DNA of 64,000 nt from Curtobacterium flaccumfaciens UCD-AKU (GCF_000349565.1 NZ_KB714631.1:39959-103958), one strand, 5' to 3'. Counted from the stretch's first letter, positions 51,271 to 60,811 are shown. Made by a program: numbers and translations. Notes: generated by a model from the sequence alone, not told the origin.

Positions 51271-53922
51271 CTACGCGCGGTGCGCGGGCGGGTGCCCCGA
51301 GTCGTGCGTCGTCGCGTCCGGCTCCACGGGGAGTGCGTGGGTGCCGGAGTGCGTGTCCTCGTGCCCGGCAACCGGGTGGGAGCGCTCGAGCTTCGCGCCC
51401 TCCACGTCGACGTCCGGCACGATGCGGTCGAGCCACTTCGGGAACCACCAGGCGCTCTTGCCGAGCAGGTGCATCGCCGACGGGATGAGCAGCATGCGGA
51501 CGACGAAGGCGTCGATCAGCACACCGAACGCCAGCCCGAAGCCGATCGGCTTGATGGTGGACGAGTCCGAGAAGATGAAGCCCGCGAACACCGAGATCAT
51601 GATGATCGCCGCTGCCGTGACCACCGCGCGACCCGCGTGCAGACCGCGCTGGACGGCCACCTTCGCGCTCGCGCCGTGGGCGTAGGCCTCACGCATGCCG
51701 GACACCAGGAACAGCTGGTAGTCCATCGCCAGACCGAACAGGATGCCGATCTCGATGATGGGCAGGAAGCTCAGGATCGGTGCCGGGTCGTGCACACCGA
51801 AGACCGAGCCGAGCCAGCCGAACTGGTAGATCGCGGTCAGACCACCGAACGACGCCAGCACGGACAGGATGAACCCGGCGGTGGCGGTGATCGGCACGAG
51901 GAACGACCGGAACACGATGATCAGGATGATCAGCGACAGTCCGACGACCACCACGAGGTAGAGCGGCAGCACGTTCGACAGCTTCTCGGAAACGTCGATG
52001 TTCGCCGATGCGTTGCCTGCGACGCCGAGCGTGACCTTGCCGTCGTCGGTGGAGACGGTCTGCTCGCGCAGGTCCTTCACGACGTTCTCGGTCGAGACGC
52101 TGTCCGGGCCACCCGAGGGCTTCACCTGGAACGCGACGATGTCACGGTCCTTCGATGCACCGATGGGCAGCACGGCCTCGACGTCGTCGTTCTTCGCGAT
52201 CGCCTGGCCGATGGTGACCTCGGTCGCGGTGACGTCGCTCTTGCTGATCGACTCCGGCAGGGTCGCCACGACGAGCAGCGGGCCGTTCTGGCCGGCGCCG
52301 AACTCCTTCTCGAGCGTCTTGTAGGCCTTGTACTGGCTGGAATCGACGGCCTCGGACGATCCGCTCGGCAGGCCGAGGCGCATCTGGGTCGCCGGCAACG
52401 CGATGGTGCCGAGCACCGCGACGCCGAGGACGAGCGTGATGACCGCGCGCCAGCTCGACATGGGCTTGTTCGGGATCCGCGTGGAGTCGGTGTTGCCGAT
52501 CTTCGCGCGCTCCTTCTTCCGCAGGATCCGCATGCCGATCAGCGACAGCAGGGCCGGCGTGAAGGACGTCGCGATGAGGATCGCGAAGAGCACCGCGACC
52601 GCACCGACCGTGCCCATCAGGCCGAGGAACGGGATGCCGGTGATGTTCAGGGCGAGCAGCGCGACGATGACGGTCGCACCGGCGAACACCACGGCGTTGC
52701 CCGAGGTGCCGTTCGCGAGCCCGATCGACTCGTGCACCTGCATGCCCTGCTTCAGCTGGGTCCGGTGCCGGTTCAGGATGAACAGCGAGTAGTCGATGCC
52801 GACCGCCAGGCCCAGCATCACCCCCAGCACCGGCGTGACCGAGATGAACTCGACCACGCTCGAGAACGACAGGGCGGTGAGCGAGGCGACGCCCACGCCC
52901 AGGACGGCACTGACGAGCGGGACCGCGGCGCCGATGACCGTGCGGAGCATCAGGAGCAGCACGATAGCGGCGATGATGACACCACCGATCTCACCCGGTC
53001 CGAGGATCGACGGCACACCCTGCGCGATGTCGTTCGAGACGTACACGTTGACGCCCCGGATGTCGGCCGACTCGGCGTCGTCCGCGATGGCGGTCTTGGT
53101 GTCGGCGGGGACCTCGTAGGTCGACGTCGTGAACTGGACGGTGCCGATCGCGGCGCTGCCGTTGTCCGACACGAAGCGGATGTCCTTCGACAGGTCGAGC
53201 AGGTCCGAGCCCTGTTCGAGCTCCCGCTCGTTGTCGTCGAGCTTCTGCTTGTTCGTGTCGATCTTCTTCTGGGCGTCGGCGATCTGCTGCTCGCCGGCGT
53301 CGATCTGGGCCTGCTGGGCGTCGATCTGCGCCTGGGCCTGCTGGAGCTGGGCCGCTGCGGCCTGCGCCTGCGCGGCGGGGACGGCTGCGCCGCCGGCTGC
53401 CTGCGCCTGGGCCTTCTGCGCGTCGAGCTGCGCCTGCGCGTCCGCGATCTTCTGCTTGCCGGACTCCAGCTGCGCCTTCTGCGCGTCGAGCTGGTCCTGG
53501 CCGGTCTCGATCTTCGCGCGGCCGGACTCGATCTGGTCGCGACCGTCGACGATCTTCTGCCGCTGGTCGTCGAGCCGGTCCTGCGTCGCGAAGCCGCTCG
53601 TCGTGCCCTTGACGCCGTCGAGCTTCTCGAGGCTGGTCAGGAAGTCGTCGATCTCGGACTGCTGCGAGGACGAGAACGCCTTGCCGTCCTTCGTCTCGAA
53701 GACGATCGTGCCGTTGCCGCCGTTCGCCGACGGGAACTTGTCGGCGAGCTGGTCCTGCACCTGACTGGTCTTGGTGTTCGGGATGGTGATCGACGACGAG
53801 ATCGTCCCGGCGAAGAGCGTGTACGTGACGCCCGCGACGGCCATGATCACGACCCAGGTGATGATCACGAGCCAGTGGCGTCGTGCGGAGAACCGTCCGA
53901 GACGGTAGAGGAGACCGGCCAT
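51271..53922 (-). CDS. MMPL-family RND transporter with long coiled-coil insert
   Basis: 883 residues. One N-terminal helix (VIITWVVIMAVAGVTYTLF), then a periplasmic domain containing a heptad-rich coiled coil of about 110 residues (repeats like IESGRAKIETGQDQLDAQKA, then QAQLQQ-type runs), then the first membrane bundle (GVMLGLAVGIDYSLFILNRH), a second periplasmic domain and the second bundle (GLAMDYQLFLVSGMREAY). The two G-x-x-x-D-Y motifs in the bundles are the MMPL/HAE3 proton-relay signatures. It exports lipids or drugs. A TetR gene 88 bases upstream on the same strand likely controls it. Confidence 0.92.
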   Translation of the reverse strand: MAGLLYRLGRFSARRHWLVIITWVVIMAVAGVTYTLFAGTISSSITIPNTKTSQVQDQLADKFPSANGGNGTIVFETKDGKAFSSSQQSEIDDFLTSLEKLDGVKGTTSGFATQDRLDDQRQKIVDGRDQIESGRAKIETGQDQLDAQKAQLESGKQKIADAQAQLDAQKAQAQAAGGAAVPAAQAQAAAAQLQQAQAQIDAQQAQIDAGEQQIADAQKKIDTNKQKLDDNERELEQGSDLLDLSKDIRFVSDNGSAAIGTVQFTTSTYEVPADTKTAIADDAESADIRGVNVYVSNDIAQGVPSILGPGEIGGVIIAAIVLLLMLRTVIGAAVPLVSAVLGVGVASLTALSFSSVVEFISVTPVLGVMLGLAVGIDYSLFILNRHRTQLKQGMQVHESIGLANGTSGNAVVFAGATVIVALLALNITGIPFLGLMGTVGAVAVLFAILIATSFTPALLSLIGMRILRKKERAKIGNTDSTRIPNKPMSSWRAVITLVLGVAVLGTIALPATQMRLGLPSGSSEAVDSSQYKAYKTLEKEFGAGQNGPLLVVATLPESISKSDVTATEVTIGQAIAKNDDVEAVLPIGASKDRDIVAFQVKPSGGPDSVSTENVVKDLREQTVSTDDGKVTLGVAGNASANIDVSEKLSNVLPLYLVVVVGLSLIILIIVFRSFLVPITATAGFILSVLASFGGLTAIYQFGWLGSVFGVHDPAPILSFLPIIEIGILFGLAMDYQLFLVSGMREAYAHGASAKVAVQRGLHAGRAVVTAAAIIMISVFAGFIFSDSSTIKPIGFGLAFGVLIDAFVVRMLLIPSAMHLLGKSAWWFPKWLDRIVPDVDVEGAKLERSHPVAGHEDTHSGTHALPVEPDATTHDSGHPPAHRA

Positions 53923-54010
53923 GCGGAGTGCCTGCGGTCCTTTCGTTGTCAGGTGCTGGTGGTGCGGGGTGCGCCGGTGGACCCCTGGGGGACGAGGAGG
54001 TGGGGTGGTG

Positions 54011-54670
54011 TCAGTCGTCGGCCATGTAGCCGCTGCGGACGCTGTGCACGAGTCGGGCGAGCAGGTCGTCCCACGCGTCGAGGGCGGGCTGGTCGAGGTC
54101 GGGGCCGGAGGTCGCCAGCCAGTGTTCCGCGATGACGACGATGCCGCTCATGAGGCCTTCGACGAGCAGCGCTGCATCGAGGGGGTCGGCGGCCGGGTAG
54201 CGACGGGCGACCTCGTGCCGGAGTCGTTCGGTCACGCGTGAGAACGCCGTCTGGGTCAGGACCGCGGCCTTCGGGTCGTCCTTGCCGGGGTCGCCGAGGA
54301 TCCGGTACATGCCGGCGATCGCCGGGGCCAGGTCGGCGCCGCGGGCCGCGGACTCGAGCTCGTCGAACATCGACGCCCGGCTGCCGTCGCCCACCGGCGT
54401 CCGGGCCATGTCGGCGAGGAACCGGTCGATGATGACGGACAGCTCCTGCTCGCAGACGGCCAACAGGACCTCGTCGAGCGAGGCGAAGTGGTTGAACACG
54501 GTGCGCCGGGCGATGTCGGCCCGGGCGGCGAGGTCGTCCACGCTGAAGTCGCGTCCGCCGCGCTCGTCGATCAGGTCGCGGGCGGCCTGCAGGATCGCCG
54601 CGCGGTGCTTCGCCTTGAGGGCGGCACGGCGGTCGGTCACGATGGTCACGAGAGGGAACACTAGGTGCAT
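54011..54670 (-). CDS. TetR-family regulator of the MMPL transporter
   Basis: About 219 residues. HTH: KHRAAILQAARDLIDERGGR, FSVDDLAARADIARRTVFNHFASLDEVLLA. The ATG at 54670 lies inside a perfect 14-bp palindrome (54665-54678); GTG 54649 is an alternative start. It is followed on the same strand by the MMPL exporter, a classic repressor-efflux pair. No ribosome site is seen, consistent with a leaderless message under self-control. Confidence 0.88.
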   Translation of the reverse strand: MHLVFPLVTIVTDRRAALKAKHRAAILQAARDLIDERGGRDFSVDDLAARADIARRTVFNHFASLDEVLLAVCEQELSVIIDRFLADMARTPVGDGSRASMFDELESAARGADLAPAIAGMYRILGDPGKDDPKAAVLTQTAFSRVTERLRHEVARRYPAADPLDAALLVEGLMSGIVVIAEHWLATSGPDLDQPALDAWDDLLARLVHSVRSGYMADD

Positions 54671-54678
54671 CGATGCAC
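54665..54678. promoter_or_regulatory. 14-bp palindromic operator GTGCATCGATGCAC
   Basis: Perfectly self-complementary, overlapping the TetR start codon, with an extra half-site GGTGCA right beside it. It also lies between this gene and the divergent mannitol dehydrogenase. Confidence 0.65.
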
Positions 54679-54810
54679 TCGGTGCAATGAGGCTCGGTGC
54701 TTCCCCAGGTTCGTCCCCCGGCGTGAACGTCTGTGCTGCACCGGTGTTCAGGCGGAGGCGTCCGGTGCCAGACTGGACCGACGAACCACCGTCGTACGAA
54801 GGAGTACCCG

Positions 54811-56292
54811 ATGCCCGTCCGCCTGTCCCCGGAGACCCTCGACGAGATCGCCGCGAGCGGTGTCGCCGTCCCCACCTACGACCGCGCCGGGATCGCCGCC
54901 GGCATCGTCCACTTCGGCGTCGGCGGGTTCCACCGCGCGCACCAGGCGATGGTGATCGACCGGCTCCTGCAGCAGGGCGAGGCCCGCGAGTACGGCATCT
55001 GCGGTGTCGGTGTGCTCGAGCAGGACCGCCGGATGGCGACCGCCATGGCCGAGCAGGGCGGCCTGTACACGCTCGTCCTCAAGCACCCGGACGGCACCCG
55101 CGAGTCCCGCGTCGTCGGCAGCATCGTCGAGTACCTGCTCGCCGTCGACGACCCCGACGCCGTCGTCGAGAAGATGGCGCACCCGGACACGAAGATCGTC
55201 AGCCTGACCATCACCGAGGGCGGCTACAACTTCGACCACGTCACGGGCGAGTTCGTCGCGGACGAGCCGGGTGTCGCCGCCGACCTGCGCGGCGACGGCC
55301 CGCCCAGCACCGTCTTCGGACTGGTCGTGGCGGCGTTGCAGCGGCGTAAGGACCGCGGGCTGGAACCCTTCACGGTGATGTCCTGCGACAACATCCAGGG
55401 CAACGGGCACGTCGCCCGGTCGATGTTCACCGCCTACGCCCGGCTGCAGGACCCCGCCTTCGCCGACTGGATGGACGAGCACGTGGCGTTCCCGAACTCG
55501 ATGGTCGACCGCATCACCCCGGTCACGGCCGACGAGGACCGCGCCTGGGTCCGCGACGAGCTCGGCATCGACGACGCCTGGCCCGTCGTCGCCGAACCGT
55601 TCTTCCAGTGGGTGCTCGAGGACGACCACCCCGCGGGCCGGCCGCCCTACCAGGACGCCGACGTGCAGATCGTCGAGGACGTCGAGCCGTACGAACTCAT
55701 GAAGCTCCGGCTCCTCAACGCCAGCCACCAGGGGCTCTGCTACTTCGGGTACCTGTCCGGCTACCGCTACGCGCACGAGGCCACACAGGACCCGGCGATC
55801 GCGACCTTCCTGCGCCGCTACATGGACGAAGAGGGCGCACCGACGCTGCACCTGGTGCCCGGCATCGACCTCGATGAGTACGAGTCGACCCTGATCGAGC
55901 GCTTCCAGAACCCCGAGGTGCGCGACACCCTCGCCCGGCTCTGCGCCGAGTCGAGCGACCGGATCCCGAAGTGGCTGCTCCCCGTCGTGCGCGAGAACCT
56001 GGCCGCCGGTCGGCCCGTCACGCTGTCCGCCGGCATCGTCGCGTCGTGGGCCCGCTACGACGAGGGCACCGACGAGTCCGGCGAGCCCATCGAGATCGTC
56101 GACCGGCTCGCCGAGCCCCTGCATCGCATCGCCCTGACCCAGCGCGAGGACCGCCTCGCCTTCATCGCGAACCGCCAGGTCTTCGGCGACCTGGTCGACG
56201 ACGAACGGTTCGTCGCCGCCTACCGCGACGCCCTGGACGGGCTCATCGCGGACGGCGCGCACGCCACCGTCACGCGCCTGTCGCGGTCCTGA
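54811..56292 (+). CDS. Mannitol 2-dehydrogenase family polyol dehydrogenase
   Basis: 493 residues, the normal size for long-chain mannitol dehydrogenases. IVHFGVGGFHRAHQAMVIDR is the NAD-binding start, VSLTITEGGYNFD the conserved ITEGGY, SCDNIQGNG the DN.GNG loop, and KLRLLNASHQGLCYFGYLSG contains the catalytic lysine and histidine. It oxidises mannitol to fructose (or related polyols), common in plant-associated bacteria. GAAGGAG precedes ATG 54811. A 44-bp palindromic terminator follows. Confidence 0.93.
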   Translation: MPVRLSPETLDEIAASGVAVPTYDRAGIAAGIVHFGVGGFHRAHQAMVIDRLLQQGEAREYGICGVGVLEQDRRMATAMAEQGGLYTLVLKHPDGTRESRVVGSIVEYLLAVDDPDAVVEKMAHPDTKIVSLTITEGGYNFDHVTGEFVADEPGVAADLRGDGPPSTVFGLVVAALQRRKDRGLEPFTVMSCDNIQGNGHVARSMFTAYARLQDPAFADWMDEHVAFPNSMVDRITPVTADEDRAWVRDELGIDDAWPVVAEPFFQWVLEDDHPAGRPPYQDADVQIVEDVEPYELMKLRLLNASHQGLCYFGYLSGYRYAHEATQDPAIATFLRRYMDEEGAPTLHLVPGIDLDEYESTLIERFQNPEVRDTLARLCAESSDRIPKWLLPVVRENLAAGRPVTLSAGIVASWARYDEGTDESGEPIEIVDRLAEPLHRIALTQREDRLAFIANRQVFGDLVDDERFVAAYRDALDGLIADGAHATVTRLSRS

Positions 56293-56307
56293 GACGCGAC
56301 CGACGAA

Positions 56308-56351
56308 CGGACGGGAGGCCCGTGGCGGCGCCGCCACGGGCCTCCCGTCCG
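56308..56351. terminator. Perfect 44-bp palindromic terminator
   Basis: CGGACGGGAGGCCCGTGGCG followed by GC and then the exact complement: 22-bp arms with no unpaired loop beyond the turn. It serves mannitol dehydrogenase and the converging acetyltransferase. Arm sequence is shared with 49099. Confidence 0.8.
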
Positions 56352-56376
56352 CCTGCTGGCGGCTGCCGTCAGACGC

Positions 56377-56934
56377 TCACCGCGCGACGTCGTCCCACGG
56401 CACCGGAGTGGTCTCGCCCGTCTCCCAGTCGCGGCGCAGCACGCCGTAGCCGACCGACCCCACGGCCGGGCCGCCGTCAATGGGCCACGCCTCGCGGTAG
56501 TGGGCCTCCTGCACCCAGCCGGCACGGACGAAGACCCGGCGCATGGCGGTGTTGTCCTCGCGGGTCTGGCCCTCGAAGCGCGTGATCGCCGGCATCGTCG
56601 TGAACACGTGGTCGGTCACCGCACGCAGGGCGGGGACCCCGAGGCCGCGGCCCCGGAACCGACCGGCCAGGCGCAGGTCGAACAGGGGGACGGGGTCGGC
56701 GAGGTCCTCGAGGCGGACCAGCCCGATGCGTCCGAGCTCGTCGTGGTCGAGCCAGGACGTGTCGTGCTCGTCGTCGCGGTAGGCGCCGGAGTCGACGGCG
56801 CTCGCCGCGTCGGCCGCGCTGATGCGCCGTCGGACGTGGAACGGGAACTCCTCGGACGTCAGGAACGCGAGCAGATCCGGGCGGTCGGTGCCGGTGGGGT
56901 CCAGGCGGGTGAGTCGGACGGCGGGAGCTGGCAT
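56377..56934 (-). CDS. GNAT-family N-acetyltransferase
   Basis: 185 residues. GRIGLVRLEDLADPVPLFDL leads into the acetyl-CoA loop AGRFRGRGLGVPALRAVTDH (R-x-x-G-x-G/A), then TRFEGQTREDNTAMRRVFVR with the conserved N..A...F...GW signature (AGWVQEAHYREAW). This is the RimJ/RimL-like small-molecule or protein acetyltransferase type. Substrate unknown. ATG 56934; the longer frame upstream to 58083 is antisense to the beta-lactamase and rejected. Confidence 0.88.
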   Translation of the reverse strand: MPAPAVRLTRLDPTGTDRPDLLAFLTSEEFPFHVRRRISAADAASAVDSGAYRDDEHDTSWLDHDELGRIGLVRLEDLADPVPLFDLRLAGRFRGRGLGVPALRAVTDHVFTTMPAITRFEGQTREDNTAMRRVFVRAGWVQEAHYREAWPIDGGPAVGSVGYGVLRRDWETGETTPVPWDDVAR

Positions 56935-56976
56935 GCCGCTCAGGGTAGTTGCACGGTCGTCGGGCAGGCTCGGGGC

Positions 56977-57921
56977 GTGCGAGGTGGGACGAAGACGACG
57001 ACCACAGCCCTGACGGCCCTGGTGCTGGTCGGACTGGTGGGGTGTTCCGGCGAGCCGGGCGGTGCGTCGGCTCCTGCTTCTGCCGCTGCGTCGGCTCCGG
57101 GTGCAGCGGCGCCGGCGACCGACCCGGCGACCGACCCCGCCGCCGCGCGGGCCTTCGCGTCGCTCGAGCGGCGGTACGACGCTCGGCTCGGCATCACCGC
57201 GGTCGACACCGGCAGCGGCCGGACCCTCGTGCACCGTGCTGGGGAGCGGTTCGCGTTCGCGTCGACGGTGAAGGTGTTCATCGCGGCGGCGGTCCTCGAC
57301 GGCTCGTCCGACGCCGACCTGGCGACGGTCGTGCACTACGACCGCGGTGACCTGCTCGAGTACGCGCCCGTGACGAGCGAGCACGTCGACACCGGGATGA
57401 CGGTCCGGGAGCTCATCGACGCGGCGCTCCGGTCCAGCGACAACACCGCTGCCAACCTGCTCGTGGAGCGGCTCGGCGGGCCGGACGCCGTCGAGCGGTG
57501 GCTGCGCGGCATCGGGGACCGGACGACGAGCGTCGACCGGGTCGAACCCGACCTGAACCAGGCGACGCCGGGCGACCGGCGTGACACGACGACGCCGGAG
57601 CGGTTCGCGGCCGACCTGCGGGCGGTGCTGCTCGGGGACGTCCTCGACGCTGCCGACCGGCGGGTGCTCCGCGACGCGATGCTCGGCAGCACGACCGGGG
57701 ACGCGACGATCCGTGCCGGGGTGGACCCGTCGTGGCGGGTCGCCGACAAGACCGGCACGGCGTCCTACGGGGTCCGGAACGACATCGCGGTCGTGACGCC
57801 GCCGGGACGAGCACCGATCGTGCTGGTGGTGATGACGAGCCAGGTCGATCCCAAGGCCGACCCGTCGGACCCGCTCGTGGCGGCGGCCACCCGTGCCGTG
57901 GTCGCCGGGTTGACCGACTGA
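56977..57921 (+). CDS. Class A beta-lactamase (lipoprotein)
   Basis: 314 residues. Lipobox LVGC (Cys23) anchors it. Active-site motifs: Ser96-x-x-Lys99 in FASTVKVF, SDN in RSSDNTAANLL, the omega-loop glutamate in RVEPDLNQA, and KTG in ADKTGTASYG. All serine beta-lactamase residues are present, so activity on penicillins is likely. An alanine/proline-rich linker (about 24-55) separates anchor and enzyme. GTG 56977 overlaps nothing and is divergent from the acetyltransferase. No BlaR/BlaI regulators are adjacent. Confidence 0.92.
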   Translation: MRGGTKTTTTALTALVLVGLVGCSGEPGGASAPASAAASAPGAAAPATDPATDPAAARAFASLERRYDARLGITAVDTGSGRTLVHRAGERFAFASTVKVFIAAAVLDGSSDADLATVVHYDRGDLLEYAPVTSEHVDTGMTVRELIDAALRSSDNTAANLLVERLGGPDAVERWLRGIGDRTTSVDRVEPDLNQATPGDRRDTTTPERFAADLRAVLLGDVLDAADRRVLRDAMLGSTTGDATIRAGVDPSWRVADKTGTASYGVRNDIAVVTPPGRAPIVLVVMTSQVDPKADPSDPLVAAATRAVVAGLTD

Positions 57922-57949
57922 GTCGCACGCGTCGCGGGGCGTTGCGGGA

Positions 57950-58939
57950 CTAGCGGAGGGCGGTGGCCCAGCGTCCGATGGCGTCGTACGCCCGTTCCCG
58001 CACGTCGGGCGCGGACAGCACGACGTCGTGCAGGGCACCAGCGAGTCGGCGGACCGTGACCTCGTCACCGAGGGAGAGCGCACGGTGCGCCACCGTGTCG
58101 ACGTTCAGGGCGACGTCGGCCCGCGCCATCCCCGGGTCCCACCGCGGCTGGAGCATGCTCTTGTCGCTCAGCATCACCAGGGTCGGGACCGTGATGCCGA
58201 GCCCCTTCTCGACCTCTGCCTGACCGTCGAAGACCGCGGCGAGCCACCCGGGGTGCAGGGGGAAGCCGCGCTCCGGCCGCCACTGCTGCTCGTAGGTCCA
58301 CGACCCCTCGCCCTCGGCCGAGACGGTGCGCGTGTAGAAGCCGGGGTCGACGGCGGGCATCGGCGCGAGCGGGTTCCGGCGCGCGCCGAGCCTGATGACC
58401 GGTGCGACGATGGCCCGCCCCACCGCGGTGGCCTGGAACTCGAGCCACGGGCTGTTCAACACCAGGCCGTGCACGAGCTCCGGGTGCCGGGCCGCCCACA
58501 GCGACAGTGTCAGACCGCCCGTGGAGTGGCCCATCGGCACGAGCTTGCGGCGGTCCGAGCCGGGGTGCTCGGCCGAGATCGCGTCGAGCGCTGCGGCGAT
58601 GTCCTCGTCGTACACGGCCAGGTCGTCGACCATGCCCGGGGTCTGGTGCGGACGCAGACTCCGACCGTACTTCCGCAGGTCCAGCGCGTGGAACCTGGCG
58701 CCGAGCCGCTCCAGGCGTTCGGCGAGCTCGACCTGGAAGAAGTAGTCCGACCAGCCGTGCACGTAGAGCACATCGACCCCGTGCAGGGGCCCGCGACCGT
58801 GCAGCAGCAGGTCCGTCGGGGTGTGCCGTCGGCGGACCAGGGTGGCGACGACGGGGCCCTCGGAATCGGTGCCGAGCGGCAGTTCGAGCCGCTCGTACGG
58901 TGCTCCGAGCACGTCCTCGTGCCACCCCTGGTCCGTCAT
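57950..58939 (-). CDS. Alpha/beta hydrolase (lysophospholipase-like)
   Basis: 329 residues. DVLYVHGWSDYFFQVELAER holds the oxyanion-hole HG motif, VPMGHSTGGLTLSLWAARHP the nucleophile serine, and LAGALHDVVLSAPDVR the catalytic histidine; the aspartate is probably in MLSDKSM. HALDLRKYGRSLRPHQTPG resembles lysophospholipase/monoglyceride-lipase types. No signal peptide. ATG 58939 follows low-quality upstream frame. Ends 28 bases from the beta-lactamase stop (converging). Confidence 0.88.
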   Translation of the reverse strand: MTDQGWHEDVLGAPYERLELPLGTDSEGPVVATLVRRRHTPTDLLLHGRGPLHGVDVLYVHGWSDYFFQVELAERLERLGARFHALDLRKYGRSLRPHQTPGMVDDLAVYDEDIAAALDAISAEHPGSDRRKLVPMGHSTGGLTLSLWAARHPELVHGLVLNSPWLEFQATAVGRAIVAPVIRLGARRNPLAPMPAVDPGFYTRTVSAEGEGSWTYEQQWRPERGFPLHPGWLAAVFDGQAEVEKGLGITVPTLVMLSDKSMLQPRWDPGMARADVALNVDTVAHRALSLGDEVTVRRLAGALHDVVLSAPDVRERAYDAIGRWATALR

Positions 58940-59032
58940 GCGCCGAGCGTATCCGGCGCCGGTGCGGGCGGTGCTGGTGCGGGGGTGTGCGGCCGTCACC
59001 CGGCCAGGACCACCCGCTCCCTCAGACCCCGG

Positions 59033-60811
59033 TCAGTTGTACGACGCGAGTCGGTTCGGAGCGGTGTTGCCCGCAGGTGTGGGAACCGCGCCGCCGACGC
59101 CGTTGATGATGCTCGAGATGGTGCCCGTGTCGCCGAGCGAGACGGTGACGAGCCCGTGGGCGCGGACGCCGGCGGTCTGCGGGACCTCGAACGCCCGGTC
59201 GGCGTGCACGGACGGGTTCGTGTTGAAGAAGGCGTAGACGCCGCCGCCCCAGATCTCGTGTTTCGTGACCGAGGACGCCACCTTGTAGGCCGCGTAGCCC
59301 GCGCCGGTCGGACTCTGCCAGGATGCGTTGTCCGGGACGTCGTACGGCATCTCGTTCTGGAAGAAGATCGTCCTGCCGTTCTCACCGTTCCAGAGCACTT
59401 CGTACTTCTGGTAGTGCTCGACGAAGAGCCCGGTGGCGAGCACGTCGTTGCCGTTCACCTCGACCCCGGTCGCGCCGGTGTTGACGTTCCAGCCCGTCGG
59501 TGCCCCGCCGTGGTCGGCTCGCCAGGCCCAGATGTGGTCGACCAGTGTGTCGTCGGCGTTCACCTGCAGGGTGGTCGTCGCCTTGCCCTGCACGCTCGAA
59601 CCGACGCGGAAGAAGACGTCCTGGATGCTCTGCGGATCTCCCGCGTGGTCGACGTGCGACCCAGCGCTGCCGAGGCGGACGAGCTGTGCGCTGTTCTGCG
59701 CACCGGCGTCGACGACGAGGTTCGACACGTTCACCCCGGCGACGTCCGTCGACGTCAGAACGGCGTTGCCCCTGGTGGGGACGAGGGTGGGGAAGCCGAT
59801 TCCCGTCACGACGGTGTCCGCCCTGGTGACGGCGATCGGCGAGTCGAGCTCGTACGTGCCCGGCGTGAAGAACAGGTTCAGTCCCTGTGCGAGTGCGGCG
59901 TTGATCGTGGCGGCCGAGTCGCCCGGGTGCGCGACGTAGAAGTTCCGCATCGGGAGGTCGGTGCCGGCGGTGTTCGGCCACGTGACACCGCTCGCGTTCT
60001 GCTTGAGCGAGGGGACGAACACGTGGTACTTGTTGGACGAATCCACGTACAGGTACGGCTTCTCCCGTGTGGTCGGCGTGGTGGCGAGCGTCGTGTAGCT
60101 CTTCGAGAAGTCGTTCGCCGGGGCGCCCTGGACCCCTGAGAAGGTCATGTTCCAGTTGCCGCCCTGCCACGACCCGATCGTCGAGTTCCGCGTGTACCAC
60201 TGCTGCTGGGACCCCGAGGTCACCGTGCCGTCCACCTTCGTGTCGGCGATGTAGCCGCCGGACGAGTACCCCTGTCCACCATCCTGGTTCGACGGACCCA
60301 TCGTCAGGTTGCCCTTCACGTGGACCCGGCGCATCGGGGCGGCCTGGGACACCGCCCACCGGTCGGTTCCGCTCTCGGGCGCGATCGCCACGTTCTCGAC
60401 CGACCGCCAGAAGTTCTGTGTCGCGTTCTTCTCGTCGCCGGCGTTCCACCCGGAGTCGACGTTCACCGCGCCGTTGATCGTGACGTCGTCGGGGTTCTTG
60501 CCGAGCCCAGCGACCGACGTGTAGAAGCCGAGGTTCGCCCAGATGCGGCCGTAGCTGCCGGGCTTGAACAGGAAGACGTGCCGCTGCGTGCCGAACTGCG
60601 CCGTCGTGCTGCGGAGCTGGCTGGTGAACGCCGCGTCAACGTCGGCCTGGATGGTCGACGCCGGCACCGTGGGGTCGTAGACCTTCACGTTGCTGCCGAA
60701 GTCCGGGGTGTCGCTCGTGGCGACTGCCTGGGCCGAGATCGCCGGAGCCAGTGCCCCCACGACTCCGACGCTCAGGGCGAGCGCGAGGATCCGCTTCATC
60801 CGTCGTTGCAT
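59033..60811 (-). CDS. Secreted right-handed beta-helix protein, GH55/pectate-lyase-like
   Basis: 592 residues. Signal peptide LALALSVGVVGALAPAISA, cleavage near AQA-VA. The body is a run of beta-helix rungs typical of the actinobacterial proteins often labelled 'adenylyl cyclase' without evidence: QRHVFLFKPGSYG, VTINGAVNVDSGW, TFTPGTYELDSPI-type strands (LFFTPGTYELDSPI), VSNLVVDAGAQ, VDHIWAWRADHGG and ATGLFVEHYQKYEVLWNGEN. Fold matches polysaccharide-active beta-helices, so plant or microbial glycan degradation is plausible. The true activity is unknown. Last residues NRLASYN. Confidence 0.75.
   Translation of the reverse strand: MQRRMKRILALALSVGVVGALAPAISAQAVATSDTPDFGSNVKVYDPTVPASTIQADVDAAFTSQLRSTTAQFGTQRHVFLFKPGSYGRIWANLGFYTSVAGLGKNPDDVTINGAVNVDSGWNAGDEKNATQNFWRSVENVAIAPESGTDRWAVSQAAPMRRVHVKGNLTMGPSNQDGGQGYSSGGYIADTKVDGTVTSGSQQQWYTRNSTIGSWQGGNWNMTFSGVQGAPANDFSKSYTTLATTPTTREKPYLYVDSSNKYHVFVPSLKQNASGVTWPNTAGTDLPMRNFYVAHPGDSAATINAALAQGLNLFFTPGTYELDSPIAVTRADTVVTGIGFPTLVPTRGNAVLTSTDVAGVNVSNLVVDAGAQNSAQLVRLGSAGSHVDHAGDPQSIQDVFFRVGSSVQGKATTTLQVNADDTLVDHIWAWRADHGGAPTGWNVNTGATGVEVNGNDVLATGLFVEHYQKYEVLWNGENGRTIFFQNEMPYDVPDNASWQSPTGAGYAAYKVASSVTKHEIWGGGVYAFFNTNPSVHADRAFEVPQTAGVRAHGLVTVSLGDTGTISSIINGVGGAVPTPAGNTAPNRLASYN

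Noticed and set aside
50267..51448. Upstream extension of the old yellow enzyme frame on the minus strand
   Set aside because: Crosses the MarR gene and zinc-ribbon gene in another frame, low-complexity product, no motif.
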